64,000 nt of DNA from Delphinus delphis (lineage: Eukaryota > Chordata > Mammalia > Artiodactyla > Delphinidae), in contig NC_082689.1 in assembly GCF_949987515.2 (NCBI RefSeq), positions 62,639,246 through 62,703,245 on the forward strand, read 5' to 3'. The position numbers and the translations under genes were made by a program. The notes below the pieces were generated by a model. The model worked only from the letters and a program-made list of their open reading frames with translations, had not been told where the DNA came from and ran no database searches. Positions 47,300 through 57,742 of this stretch are shown in pieces (the first letter of the stretch is position 1; every line of letters begins with the position of its first letter).

Positions 47300-47790
47300 C
47301 GGGGGCTGCTACAGTGAAAGGACACAACCCCCCCCCCCCCCCCATCGCGCCTGCGCTCACCCTCCCGCACCTCCGCGAGCCCACGCGCGCCCTGGGAGGG
47401 ACGCAGCCCCTCCCGCGCCTGCTGTGCCCCCGCCCGCGCGCCGCTGAAGGCGCGCGCCTCCCGCGCCCGTCGCAGCTCTTTGTAACTCGGTGGTGCGGGG
47501 ACGCTCATTGACTATGCAGCGCGGCTCCGGCGGGCGTCGGAGCGGCTTGACCCCGGCGCGGTCTCGTACCATCGCCCCGGCCGCCCGGAACCGGCATAAA
47601 TCACCCGCTGAGACTAAAGTGCAGCTTCTTGCCCCCTCGCCCCTTCCCTCCTCCCACTCGCCTCGTCCCCCTTACTTCCCAGCCCCCCTGCCCCTCGGGT
47701 CCCCAATCCTGCCTCCTCCTCGGCGCCGCCCAGCGCCAGACTCTGTGCAGGGAGGCACATAGCGTTCCAGTGACTTTGGTCAGAGCAGAG
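47300..47790. promoter_or_regulatory. Upstream CpG-dense block
   Basis: This is a second CpG cluster about 1.5-2 kb before the LRP2 ATG. It is dense in CGCGCC and CCCGCGCC motifs between 47343 and 47600 and is followed by a CT-rich stretch to 47790. It is separated from the LRP2 island by about 1.2 kb of lower CpG density. A C16 run (47328-47343) marks its left edge. It could be an alternative LRP2 promoter, the start of a divergent non-coding RNA, or an enhancer. Its open frames (such as 47490-47762) match no family I know. Confidence 0.55.
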
Positions 47791-48769
47791 AACTCTGGAT
47801 TCCCAGTCCTCGAAAAGAAAGCCACAGAATCTCTCCCGCCCCTTCTCGCACCCTACTCTTTTTAAGGCGAAGTTTTCTCTATCTGTGGCTATTTCTCTCG
47901 TCTTGTCTTTCAAAAATAATACCTATCTCTCCCTTTCACCTCCCCGCAAAGCTTCACCAACCACTAAATTCCGACTGTTGGGGGTCAGCAGAGTCCCACA
48001 AGATCCATGCTCGGGGGACTACGTGGGTGTTGGGCTGCCGCCTTCACGTCCATGGCCCCTCTGGCTGAGGGAATGGGCTGCTGACTCCCTGGACCAGGGC
48101 CTGGCTCCTGGGGCAGGAAATTCTGGGGTGACCCCTGGCCCGGAAACGGCCCCTCCTCACACAGGGCTCCCAGTGGCCAGGAAAGAGGTTGCACCAACCC
48201 TCCTTCTTTCTGTGGGCACTGGAGTCACATATCGGGTGAGCTGTAAGGTTAGCTCACAGTGCTTTTGGTGGCCGCCCACCCCCCGCCCTCGCCACCCTGG
48301 CTAACGCTGCCCCAAAGAAAGGAACTGCGGGGTCCTCTGAACCCCTTACGTTTCTCCCTCACATAAAGGGGCACCAGCATCATCGAGAAGACGTCCATTC
48401 TTTCAATTTTGCTTCAAAATGGACAGATTTGTACAAAGTGCGATTTGGCTGTGACACCTGTAGACGTGGTGCTTAAGAAAACTAAACAAGGATCCGAGGC
48501 GCCCCTCTGCCCCCAATATTGATCCAACTCCCCCCATAACTTGTAAAAACCCCATCTCAGCGCCCTAAGGGGGAAACCGAAGTGTCCGAGGGAGCCTGAG
48601 GATTGCAGACTAGAGAATGGTCTCAAACCTCTCCAACAGCCTCTTTACTTCTCTTTCCCCTTCCCTTCTCTTCCTTCTCTTATTCCCCCCCCCCCTTTTC
48701 AAAAACTGTATAGGTGGCAGATATCCGCGTGGACCGCCTAGCGGACTTCAGTGCGGAGGCCAATCCTGC
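47791..48769. other. Unassigned sequence between the two CpG blocks
   Basis: This is moderately GC-rich and free of recognisable repeats. The 139-codon frame at 47885-48304 has no known domain. A C11 run lies at 48685-48695. Confidence 0.45.
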
Positions 48770-48978
48770 CCGCGTGTGAGTGTGTCAATGTGAGTGTGTG
48801 ACTGTTAGGGGCGTGTGTGCGCGTATGAATGACCGCGTGTACCTGGGAAGTGTAAGTGCACGTGTGCGTGTGTGCGCGCGAGGGAGCGTATGAGACTGCG
48901 TGTGAGGAGTATGTGCCTCTGTGTGCGCGAGGCTATTTCTGTAGGAGTGCATGCGTGAGTGTGCACGCGTGTGTTCGG
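48770..48978. repeat. Degenerate GT/GC-rich simple repeat
   Basis: This is a 200-base stretch of imperfect GTGTGA, GTGTGC and GCGCG units just upstream of the LRP2 promoter. A perfect alternating purine-pyrimidine run of 23 bases lies at 48858-48880, a pattern known to favour Z-DNA. Confidence 0.75.
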
Positions 48979-48979
48979 G

Positions 48980-49293
48980 TCCCCGCTCCTCTCGGAGCTG
49001 CAAAGTGCAGGGGGCGGGCCGGGCGGCAGGGGGCCTGCCCCGCGGGATTCCCGCATGCTAGTTCCGGGGCGGGCGGGTCTAAAGGGCTTTATGCACTGTC
49101 TGGAGGGTGGGGACTGGCGCGGGTAGAAAACGGGATGCCTCGGGCGCGGGGCCCGGCTTTCTGCCACTGGGAGCCCGCCGAGGTGCGGGCCTGAAGGAGC
49201 GCTCTCCAGTGGAGGCGCTGCAGTGCTGAGTGCGACGCGCGCCCACCTCCCGGGGAAGGAACGGCGAGGCCGGGGACCCGGACCGTCGCGGGG
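48980..49293 (+). promoter_or_regulatory. LRP2: LRP2 core promoter and 5' leader, CpG island
   Basis: This is CpG-dense DNA directly before the LRP2 start codon. GC boxes (Sp1-type GGGGCGGG) are visible at 49011-49018 and GGGGCGGGCGGG at 49066-49077. No good TATA box is present; CTTTATG near 49087 is at best a weak TATA-like element. A CCAAT pentamer lies further up at 48760-48764. The transcription start cannot be fixed from sequence alone; a start between about 49080 and 49200 would fit. The CpG richness continues through exon 1 into the intron to about 49950. Confidence 0.7.
49135..49194 (+). other. Possible upstream ORF in LRP2 leader
   Basis: ATG at 49135 opens 19 codons before TGA at 49192-49194, ending 99 bases before the LRP2 ATG. 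A shorter one lies at 49091-49126 (11 codons). Whether they are in the mRNA depends on the transcription start, which is not known here. Confidence 0.35.
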
Positions 49294-49369
49294 ATGGAGC
49301 GTAGGGCGTCGGCGGCGTGCACGCTGCTGCTGGCTTTCGCCGCCTGCCTGGCGCCGGCCAGGGGCCGAG
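49294..49369 (+). CDS. LRP2: LRP2 (megalin) coding exon 1, signal peptide
   Basis: This is the first coding exon of LRP2, the very large multiligand endocytic receptor of the apical membrane of kidney proximal tubule and other absorptive epithelia, where it works with cubilin. What is seen: the ATG at 49294 has a good context (G at -3, G at +4). It opens 25 codons that form a signal peptide: basic start MERR, hydrophobic core ACTLLLAFAACLA, then PARGR. The core matches the human megalin signal peptide, which I recall as containing ACTLLLALVACLAPASG. The exon ends CGAG with donor GTAAGAG at 49370, leaving one base (G) of the next codon. Phase 1 fits the Glu that follows in human LRP2. The -3/-1 residues Ala and Gly before the predicted cleavage are kept; the next residue is Arg instead of Gln. 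The rest of the protein (roughly 4,600 residues in mammals) lies to the right of the window. No second exon was recognised up to 64000. Confidence 0.9.
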
Positions 49370-49955
49370 GTAAGAGCTCACCGGCCGGAGTTCCGCGCGG
49401 AGCGCCGGACTTCCCCGCCTGGGGCAGGGTCGGGTCCGCGGACAGGCGGAGGGGACCGCGGCCGGCAGAGGCCAGGAGCGGGCGGCGGCGCGGCGGCTCC
49501 CCCTGGGGCGCTCAGGTTGCCCAGCGCTGGCAGAGCGGGAGCGCCCCTCTTTCGCCCGCCCGGGAAGTGAGCTGTCGCAAACTTGAGAAAGCAGCCCCTC
49601 CGGTTTCGGTGACAGCGCACCCCACGGGGACCCCGCCTTTGTTCCCATCGGGGTTTGTCCCAACCCTTCTGGAAGGCACTTTGCGGTTCTCCCCGCGAGT
49701 CCGCAGCCTGCTCCCCCCGCTGGTTTACTCTCTCCGGGGCCGAGCGGTCCTTGGCGCTGCTCGGTGCGCAGTTTTCCACCTGCAGCGCCCGGCCCGCGAG
49801 TCCCTTCGCGCGCCCAGGCTGCGGGCTCGAGCACCCCGCCTCTCTTCAGCAGCGAAACTTGGTCTCGCCGTGACCCCCAAGAGACCGTATTTCGATAAAG
49901 ATCATTTACGAGCCAAGATAAGGCCGGGAGGTGGGATTGGTCGAGAGAGCGGCTG
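49370..49955 (+). promoter_or_regulatory. CpG island, intronic part
   Basis: The high GC and frequent CpG of the LRP2 promoter extend about 600 bases into intron 1 and stop near 49950. Open frames on both strands here (for example 251 codons antisense at 49079-49834) are explained by the scarcity of stop codons in GC-rich DNA. Confidence 0.65.
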
Positions 49956-51164
49956 ATGTGCTGCAGCGTTTTCTTGAAGGGTTTCCCTTTCCACCCGGGA
50001 GGGGGGGGCTTTTGTGTTGATGAATGGGCCCGTCTGCGCGGCCAGAGTTTTGAGGGCTCGAATGGAGAAAGTTTCTGCTATGAAGAGCTGTAAACTTCTC
50101 TCAAGTCGTCGGGGAGTTTTCGTTTTTTTACAGAAACAGGCGAGGGAAAGAGGAGGAGCAAGTAGTGGAGAGAATAAAAATAGATGAAAAGGAGAGAAGA
50201 CAAGCAAGTAGAGAGTAAAAGGGAGAGAAGGAGGGGAAAGAGAGAGCGGGGAGAGAGAGGGAGAGGGAGAGAGAGAGGGAGAGAGGGAGAGAGAGAGGAA
50301 GCTAGGGATGAATGGGAAGGGCGAGGAGGCAGGGGAAGCAGCGAGCTCTCTCCCTGGCTTTGCGTTGCTAGGTAGCAGCCAAGAGCTGCGTGTGACCGAC
50401 CGCCAGACAGACAGAGCGAACTCTGCTGCCTCCACGGGGACTAATCTGTCTGTGGGGAATGGGAGACCCCCCCCTTCCCCTCCTGCTCCGACAACTTAAT
50501 TGCCCTACAATGAAAATGAAACCCCTATTGTTGTAGGATTAGCCAAAGCAATAAATTGATTTCCCTGGATCACATATTGGGATTGACGGGTGGGGACTGC
50601 AGAAGCCCCCATTGATGACGGAGAGAGGGGAGGGCTTGTGGATGGGCCGTGGCATGTATTCAAATGGTTAATTTGCTTTCTTTCCTCAATTCTTAGCGTA
50701 AGCTCCTTAGAAGGAATCAACTAAGTAATTATACAGCAACTCCTAGCAGTACCCATTGCAGACTTCCTGGGAAGAAGTTTGGAAACGCCAACAAATCCCA
50801 CTGGTTGTGTAAAAATCTTTGGAAAAGGAGGGGAGGCAGGGGGAGAACGTCAATAATTCTAACTTTGAACACCTTTTCTCACTGTTGGTAACACAGAAAG
50901 AGGATTTATTATTATTGTGGAGGGTTTACTGCAGTGCTTAGGGTTATATATATCTCGTGTCCTAAATATAGCCATAGGATTTACTGTATGTTCCTGTCAG
51001 TGCCTGGCAAAAGGAAATGTTGTCCGGATTCAACTGGGATACATCTGGGTTGTCCGCATACAACCAAAACAGATGTTCTCTTCCCTGGAGTGATGGTTTA
51101 GTCACCAAATAACCTGTACTTACTCTTCTTGGTAGTTTAGACCCATCCATCTTTCATTCTATAA
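49956..51164. other. Intron 1, non-repetitive part
   Basis: Apart from the GA tract at 50140-50345 nothing is recognised. C-rich and T-rich patches flank it, and the DNA becomes AT-rich after 50700. Confidence 0.5.
50140..50345. repeat. GA-rich polypurine tract in LRP2 intron 1
   Basis: This is an almost pure purine stretch on the + strand. The core at 50249-50300 is an uninterrupted run of GA, GGA and GGGA units with local mirror symmetry. Such tracts can form triplex DNA and bind GAGA-type factors. The antisense open frame here (49902-50435) is only the Ser/Pro/Leu reading of the tract. Confidence 0.8.
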
Positions 51165-51430
51165 TAATAATAACATAATAATAATATGTATAGTAATAGT
51201 AACATATCATATACTTATATATGTGGCAGGCCCTGTTCTAAATATTTTACACTTCTTGACATTTAATCTTTACCATACCACTTTGAAGTAAGTACTCTTA
51301 CTATTTCAGTTTTACAGATGGGAAATGGAGGCATAGAGCAATTAACTTGCCCAAGGTCATGCTGCTAGGAAATCACAGAGCTGTGAGGCAAATCCAAGAG
51401 ATTCTGACTCCAGAGGCTATAATTTAACTC
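51165..51430 (-). mobile_element. MIR remnant, long copy
   Basis: This is minus-strand MIR: GGCAGGCCCTGTTCTAAATA, TTTTACAGATGGGAAATGGA, CTTGCCCAAGGTCATGCTGC, GATTCTGACTCCAGAGGC. An (ATA)n-rich stretch precedes it at 51165-51215. Confidence 0.88.
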
Positions 51431-51939
51431 CTACTGTATGTGGCTCTCTATCTCTTTTGTACCAAAAATGTCATGCCCCCTAAGTTACTGTCCGCATGTG
51501 AAGTTACTAAGGAAACTGAGGGGCATTTTGCAAGTTTTTGCCACATAATGTAAAATCTGCTTACTGCTCATAACTAGATATTTTCAGAAACTCTTTTCTG
51601 GTTTCTATCACCTGAATCCTACTATCCTCACTCCCAGTCCTCCTTGATCATTTTTACATACATGTCCCCTGAATGTCCTCAGCCTGGGTGTTTAAGAAGA
51701 TTTCTAGATTCCTGTTGTATTGATTTTTGATTTAGATGAAGTAAAGTATGATGACAGTGTAAATGCCCTTATTTTAGCATAAAATATTTCAGGTAAGATC
51801 TTACTGCAAACTTTGTATCATTAGAAGTTGGAAAGAGTGTCATAGTTAGTCTTTCAAAAAATATCACGTATCTGTAGCTAAAAATTATTTGCATTGTCCT
51901 CTATTTTGTATAATGCTGTTTAAGAAAAAAAAAATGTGG

Positions 51940-52150
51940 GAGGGCCTGAACTCCATCAATGGCTTCACTACTTTCTAGCTGTGTGACCTTGGGGAAGTCA
52001 TTTAACTTTGCATGGCTCAGATTGCTTATCTGTAAAATTGGTATGCTGATGAGAGAATCTATTCCATGACATTTTACGAACATAAAGAGATAAATGTGCT
52101 TAGTGTGGTGTAAGGCATGGTAGACAGTTTTCATAAATAAACTAGCAGCT
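51940..52150 (+). mobile_element. MIR remnant, long copy
   Basis: This is plus-strand MIR: TTTCTAGCTGTGTGACCTTG, GGAAGTCATTTAACTTTGCA, TTGCTTATCTGTAAAATTGG. Confidence 0.88.
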
Positions 52151-52639
52151 CTTTTTATTATTTTGATCAACAATAAATGTTACTTTTTTTTTTGCTTACT
52201 ACTCATATTTCTAATTTCCAAATGCACATAGGAAAGTCTTTAAGCATTTTCCATTTAACATTTCTTTGAGGAATTCCCAGATTCCAGGATGTGATTTGAA
52301 GTTTTTTGAGAAAATGGTATTGATTCTCAGGACAATGATATTCTTTCATCCAACAGAAGTTTGGTTGTGCCCTTACTAGTATCAGCTTTTATGACAATTA
52401 CATCTTTGGGTGCAGTTTATATGGTTAAAAGGATTGTGTGGCCAACAACAAACAGGCAACATTTTGGTTCCATCACATCTCTGATACCTGCTTCTGCTTT
52501 TATTTCACAGCAGTTGGCTTCTCTTTCTCTAATTGAAGTTCTTCCTTGCCAGTCTTTGGGGCTTCTGCTTAAACTCCCTTCAACAGTGTGCTTGTCCTGT
52601 TTGAATAGAAACTTTAATAACCTTAGATATCAACTGGTC
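52151..52639. other. Intron 1, unassigned
   Basis: There are 490 bases without recognised repeat. The 101-codon frame at 52361-52666 has no known match. Confidence 0.45.
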
Positions 52640-52800
52640 TTCTTGCATTATTTTATAGATAAGTAACTAAACCCTGGAGGGAGACTGAAAGGGAGTGAAA
52701 GGGTGGGGATTAAGTGCCTTGCCTAAGGGCATATGACCTGTGATAGAGCCAGGATCTGAACCTGAGTCTCCTCTCCTCATTCTACAGGACCTTTTTTAGA
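52640..52800 (-). mobile_element. MIR remnant
   Basis: This is minus-strand MIR: AAGTGCCTTGCCTAAGGGCA, GATAGAGCCAGGATCTGAAC, CTGAGTCTCCTCTCC. Confidence 0.65.
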
Positions 52801-53844
52801 GACATGTCCTCTAAATGTCCCCAGGTTGAGGAAATTTCTAGATTCCTTTTTTGTTGATCCTGACTTATCAGATGAGGCAAAGTATGATGAAGAGATTTGA
52901 TCTTGGCGAATCTTCAGTTGGCTGGGTCACCTGTCTCAGGCCTAAGCTGAATCTTATGATAACCATGTGTTTTTAGCTTGGTCCAGAACTTATGCCATGT
53001 CAGCACCCCAACTCCCAAAGTCTCTGCCTCTGGATCCATTTTTCAAAACCTTGGGCCATCAGAGCATATTCCTGAAGGTCTCTGGGTTTTGTAGTGAAGG
53101 CTGCTACATGACTAGATTTTTAGTCTTATTCAAGGTAATTATTCGGTCATGGTTAATCACTGTCCATGTTCTTTAGTCATGTGCTCTAAGAACACTGACA
53201 GGTTTCAAAAAATGTAAATTAAAAGTTAAAGAAATCATTTTAAAATAATGATATCAAGAACTTAAATGTATTTCCCATGTGACTAGAAGCACATTGCAAT
53301 GTTGTCTTTGGGGTTTCTGCTAAGTCCTAGTAGCTAGAACAAGGTATGTAGAAAGTTGAGGTGCTTACAGCAGTTTGTTGAATTGAAAAGAGTTGGTATA
53401 ACTCAAATAGTTATATCATATTCTATTAACTTTGTGATCTTGAGGAATTAAAAAAAATTGTCACCACTGTGGCATTCCACAAACATTTATTAATAAGTAT
53501 CCACAGTGTGCTAGTGAGTCAGCAGTATCAACACTGCAGAAAGGTTAAGGAGGATGAGAACTGAAAAGAGGAATCTAGGTTTCACAATTAAAATGGTCTG
53601 CAACTTTGCCTTTAAGATTCTGAGATCGTCATTCTCTAGTTCCTCATAACTCTGGCTATGATCTCACCAATATTAGAAAGATTTGACATGTTCCAGCCTC
53701 CGTGTTTTGGGCTGCTTCTTTAGAATGATCAGGTTGGTAGATGTTTTGAAATGTCAGAGACATTTCTTTGATGCTCCCCATGTTTCTATAGGGGTCTGTG
53801 CAAATGTTTCCTAATTGATTTCTTGACAGTCTTAGCATTGTGAG
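52801..53844. other. Intron 1, unassigned
   Basis: There is about 1 kb without firm content. 53465-53515 (CCACAAACATTTATTAATAA) looks like a short L2 end. Confidence 0.45.
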
Positions 53845-54040
53845 ACAAAGTAGGAAGAGTGTGAGATTTTGGGGTTAGGGGATCTGGGTTTGAAACTTGC
53901 CCCTGCCGTTTGCTATCTGGGAAATTCATTACAGTGTACTCAACTGCTCTGGCTTGGTTTTATCTGTAAAACAGGCATATGTCTACCTGATAGGGTGGCT
54001 ATGCCAATTAACTGAGGTGCGTGTGAAGTGTTCTTTACAC
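53845..54040 (+). mobile_element. MIR remnant
   Basis: This is plus-strand MIR: GATCTGGGTTTGAAACTTGC, GGAAATTCATTACAGTGTAC, TATCTGTAAAACAGGCATAT. Confidence 0.65.
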
Positions 54041-54244
54041 TGTGAGGTCTCATATATTCTTCTATCCATCATTACTGCCTTCTTCAAGGATCTAACTTTT
54101 TCCAAACTTGAGGAGAAGATATTGTATCTTGGTATCCTTTTTTTATTTTTAGTTTTTTAATACAACCGATCCTTTGAGTGATATTCCTGGGCATGTTTGA
54201 CATAGTGCTTTAGTGACTACAACAACTTTACATAGTAGTCTAAA

Positions 54245-54730
54245 TTCTCATGTTTGTGAATGACAGAAACCTAAGTTAAACTGCTTGAAGCCAAAAGGGA
54301 AGTTTATTGAAATATGGAATTGAAAAGGTAGAGCCGTTAGGCTGAACCATATGGGATTTTGCTGTTTTTCTAGGTCAGAAATAGTCAAATATGGCAACTT
54401 CACTTGGTTCAACCTAGTACAAATGGGGGCTCAGCATATGTCATGCTGATCTGGATTCTCTTTCTATCTTCTGGCCCTGAGATGACTCTGTTCTCTAGCG
54501 TGTTCTTCTCTGGTGTTATAAGATGGCTGTTAATGGCTTCTGGAGCCACATCCTTTCATGTCATGTCCAATGGGAAAGAGCAAGAGTTTCTGTCTTAATT
54601 GTTCTCTGCAAAAGTCTCAGTTGCATTTCAGGGGCTCTGCTTAGGTCATAAGCTTATCGGAGAACCAATCGCTGTATCCAGGGATGTGAAGTGTGCCTAT
54701 AGCTTAGACTTGAGTCACATGCTTGGTCCC
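54245..54730. repeat. Old unnamed interspersed repeat, copy A
   Basis: The order is GACAGAAACCTAAGTTAAAC, a GGGAAGTTTATTGAA block, ATAAGATGGCTGTTAATGGC, GAACCAATCGCTGTATCCAG and TTGAGTCACATGC. This matches a mammalian repeat pattern I recognise but cannot name safely. Its beginning also matches 56240-56530 and, more weakly, 8525-8620 and 44078-44215. Confidence 0.5.
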
Positions 54731-56239
54731 TGAAGTCATAGACTAAGGCTAGACCCCAGAGGGAAAATTGGGTAAGGCTCCCAGGAGAATTGTGAACAGA
54801 TGTAGGGCTGCAAAAACAACATGCGTCTAGAACACCTTATCAGATAAAACCATTTTTCCACGTTATGTATGAAGACAGACTTGAAAAGGCTGTAGAAATT
54901 TCTCAAGAGCAGGCAGTCCTGGGGTAACTCAATAATTGAAGGGGGAAAAGTATTGGAAACATTTAAGGCAAAAGACATGGTGCTGTGTTCGTGTGGTCAT
55001 GTTGCAACTAGAAGATTTGCTTGTAGCCTAAAGGATTCTTATTTGGAGCAGAACTTTGTGATGGACAGGAATGTTCTATAAAATGAGCTGAGAGATCAAA
55101 GCAAGGAGCTCTTGAGTCCATTGTAGGATTTCATTTTTCAGTGAGTCCTAGGTCCTTGCTCCTTTTCCAACTTACTTCATTTGTTTTTATTCCCAAGATG
55201 TTGTCCCTTTTCCAGGCACTAGACCTTGGCTGTGAGAAAGAGGTAGAGAGAAAGAAGAGAGAAGAAGGGTTTGGAGACATATTAAGATGCTTCTATGGAG
55301 ACAAAATGCACCTTGGTGCAAAATCTAAGAGTCCTTAGCATATACCCTAGGGTCTTCTTCTATAAATGGTAGAATAGTTGTCTTTCATACTTCACCGGAT
55401 TAATTCAGAAATGCCAAACATTTGCACTCTATGCCGATGGTTATTTTGCTGGTCTTTAAGTCTTATTTCTAATATCATGTACCAAGAAACTGGAAACATC
55501 AGTTTCCTGGAAATATAAGTCTCTTCAAGAAAATGACAGATTAGACAATGTGAAGTTTCATGTTAAAATCTCTATGCTTTTGGTCATTAGCCCTCAGATC
55601 ATGCCTAACCCCCAAGGTTATTGGAAACAGTGAGAAATGAATGAAAGCAGGAAATGTAATTACCATTCTGTGCATTGAAAAGTTAAGCCACTGTTACCAT
55701 GGATACAATGGCTTGTTTATCGTCCAGATCTTGAGATCCCAAGTTTGGAAGCAATACCAGAGCTCTCCTTTAAGTTTATGTACCATCAGCCTCATGCAGA
55801 TTCTTAGTAACTTTTAAAATAAGGCTTTACTCACTGATTCACATTAAGTAATAGCATACCTACTTTTGAGTGTCCAGCGGGTGTTGAGGAAACCCAATAA
55901 AGGGGAAGAAGACCGCAGCTACAATTCTGTTATGCTAGACTTTCTTGGATTCTCATATAAAAACATCCTGTCTTATAGTGTCAGAGATTTGCTTGTCACC
56001 TTGGGTCCAGTTCTTTGGTTTTTAATCTCATTAACAAGGAGAAGTTTTTCTCAGTAAAGGCTGAAAAATCAAAATTCATTATTTCAATAGGGAAATCCTC
56101 AAATAAAATTGAATTTAAGGATAGAAATCTTTTTCATATGTCAATCTTACCTACCTTTTAATCTCACTAAAGGGGAGGAGAAAATGCTAGTGTGTACTTC
56201 CACACAGGTTTGATTTTGATGTGGGAAGGGTGTGGAGGA
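54731..56239. other. Intron 1, unassigned
   Basis: There are 1.5 kb with no recognised repeat, gene or RNA. Confidence 0.5.
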
Positions 56240-56530
56240 TACTTTTTGTTGCAAGAAACAGAAAACCCACCTCAAATTGGCTTAAACAATTAAGGGTATT
56301 TATTGGCTCATGTAAGTAAAAACTTCTGAGTCATAGCGGGGTTCAGGTGAGGTGCAGTCATGGCTCCAGTTCTCTCTCTTTGTATTTTTATTGACTCTAC
56401 TCCCCTCTAGGTTTCAGCTTTGTTTTCAGCCTGGCTTCCCATATTGTTATATTATAGCTGCCAGGACAAATGGGGCTACATGTTTTCTTGATCCTATCTA
56501 AGAACAATTCAACTTTGAGAAGATTTCAGC
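56240..56530. repeat. Old unnamed interspersed repeat, copy B
   Basis: GAAACAGAAAACCCACCTCA, AATTGGCTTAAACAATTAAG and GTATTTATTGGCTCATGTAA correspond to the start of copy A at 54245-54730, in the same orientation. Confidence 0.5.
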
Positions 56531-56569
56531 TATGTTCTCAAAAGCGTTATTTCATCATGATTTATAGAA

Positions 56570-56760
56570 TGCTATAATCTCTAGGGTCCCTAGATGGAAA
56601 TCACCTAGCTTCCTACATTTGGCGTATCATCAAAATCACATGGGGAGTTTTAAATGGTATGTAGATTCTTAGGCCAAAACCCACACTTACTAAATTAGAA
56701 GTATGGAATCTGTTTTGTTGAGTAATTCTGAGAGTCAGACAGTTTGGGAAAAACTGATCT
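56570..56760 (+). mobile_element. MER5-type hAT remnant
   Basis: This is a plus-strand MER5-like pattern: GTATCATCAAAATCACATGG, GGAGTTTTAAATGGTATGTA, GATTCTTAGGCCAAAACCCA, GGGAAAAACTGA. It is diverged. Confidence 0.55.
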
Positions 56761-57239
56761 GGGTAACCTGTCTGATTTTAGTTTTGTAAACTGAAACTAA
56801 TTTGCCATGGCAAATTCCTTCCAGTAGCAGTGAAGTATATACTCTGTTAAATCTGTTCTTTCTTTTGGGTGGGGATGTTAAAAGGTAGTTAGAGTAAGGA
56901 GGAAAACTTCTCTTTTATATCTGAGGGTGATATGAAGTACCGCCCCCATTCCTGGCGGTCTCCTTTCCTGGCCAACATGACAGTCCCTCCCTGTAGCTAC
57001 TATTTGTGTCTTAATTAGATTCTTTGTTCTTTCCCTGGACACCCTTGATGCCCTTCCTCCCACTCTAAGAACCTGAGATTCTTTGAGCTACTACTTCCAA
57101 CTACTGTTGGAGGTCTTCTTACCCTTTTCCACCCAAGTCAGGGATTCATCTCAAGAGAATCCCGGGCAGAACTCATTGGAATCTAAAGCAGCCGTCTATG
57201 TTTGGTATGGGAGTATTGGAAAACCTTGTAGCTCATTCA
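56761..57239. other. Intron 1, unassigned
   Basis: Nothing definite was recognised. Confidence 0.45.
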
Positions 57240-57742
57240 CTTTATATCCTAAGCCCAACTCTTTGTTGATCCCACTGGTACTTATAGTCCATTGCTCCTG
57301 CCACCTCTTCACTGCCCTTCAAATTCCTCAGTTATTCACTTCCTCAGCTTGTATTTTATGGCCCATCGTTAGCATCACTTCCTTGCCTCCACCCTCAGCA
57401 GTCTGGTCCTCTTTTCTCAAACCTCCATCCAACACCACCTGCTCAGACAACGTTGCTTCTTATAAACGTGAAAATAGACGCAATCAACAGAACTCCACAA
57501 ACTCCCGTAGCTCAGCCATCATCACTTGAGCTTCAGCCTGTGTATTTTGTCTTTCCTCCTGTTACTCTGGATGAACTTTCCATGCTCTGTAGTGCAACCA
57601 GTTCATTCATGTTCTAGATCACATTCTCTCTCACCTCTCACCATTTGTCTCCTTTCATGAAATCTTCTTTTCCACACATTCCTTCTTGCTATCACCTATT
57701 TTCTCTGTTTCTTGGCAAAAATCCCTTTGCAGATTTGTCTTT

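Noticed and set aside
1..47300. BBS5 exons, expected upstream neighbour of LRP2 in mammals
   Set aside because: No conserved coding exon was recognised on either strand; the gene probably lies further left.
47885..48304. 139-codon plus-strand frame between the CpG blocks
   Set aside because: It has no start context, domain or family resemblance, and the length is expected in GC-rich DNA.
49079..49834. 251-codon antisense open frame opposite LRP2 exon 1
   Set aside because: It lies wholly in the CpG island, where stops are rare. It is Pro/Arg/Gly/Ala-rich with no domain, and it overlaps the real exon and promoter.
49902..50435. 177-codon antisense frame rich in SPSLSPLSL
   Set aside because: It is the translation of the GA-rich simple repeat, low complexity only.
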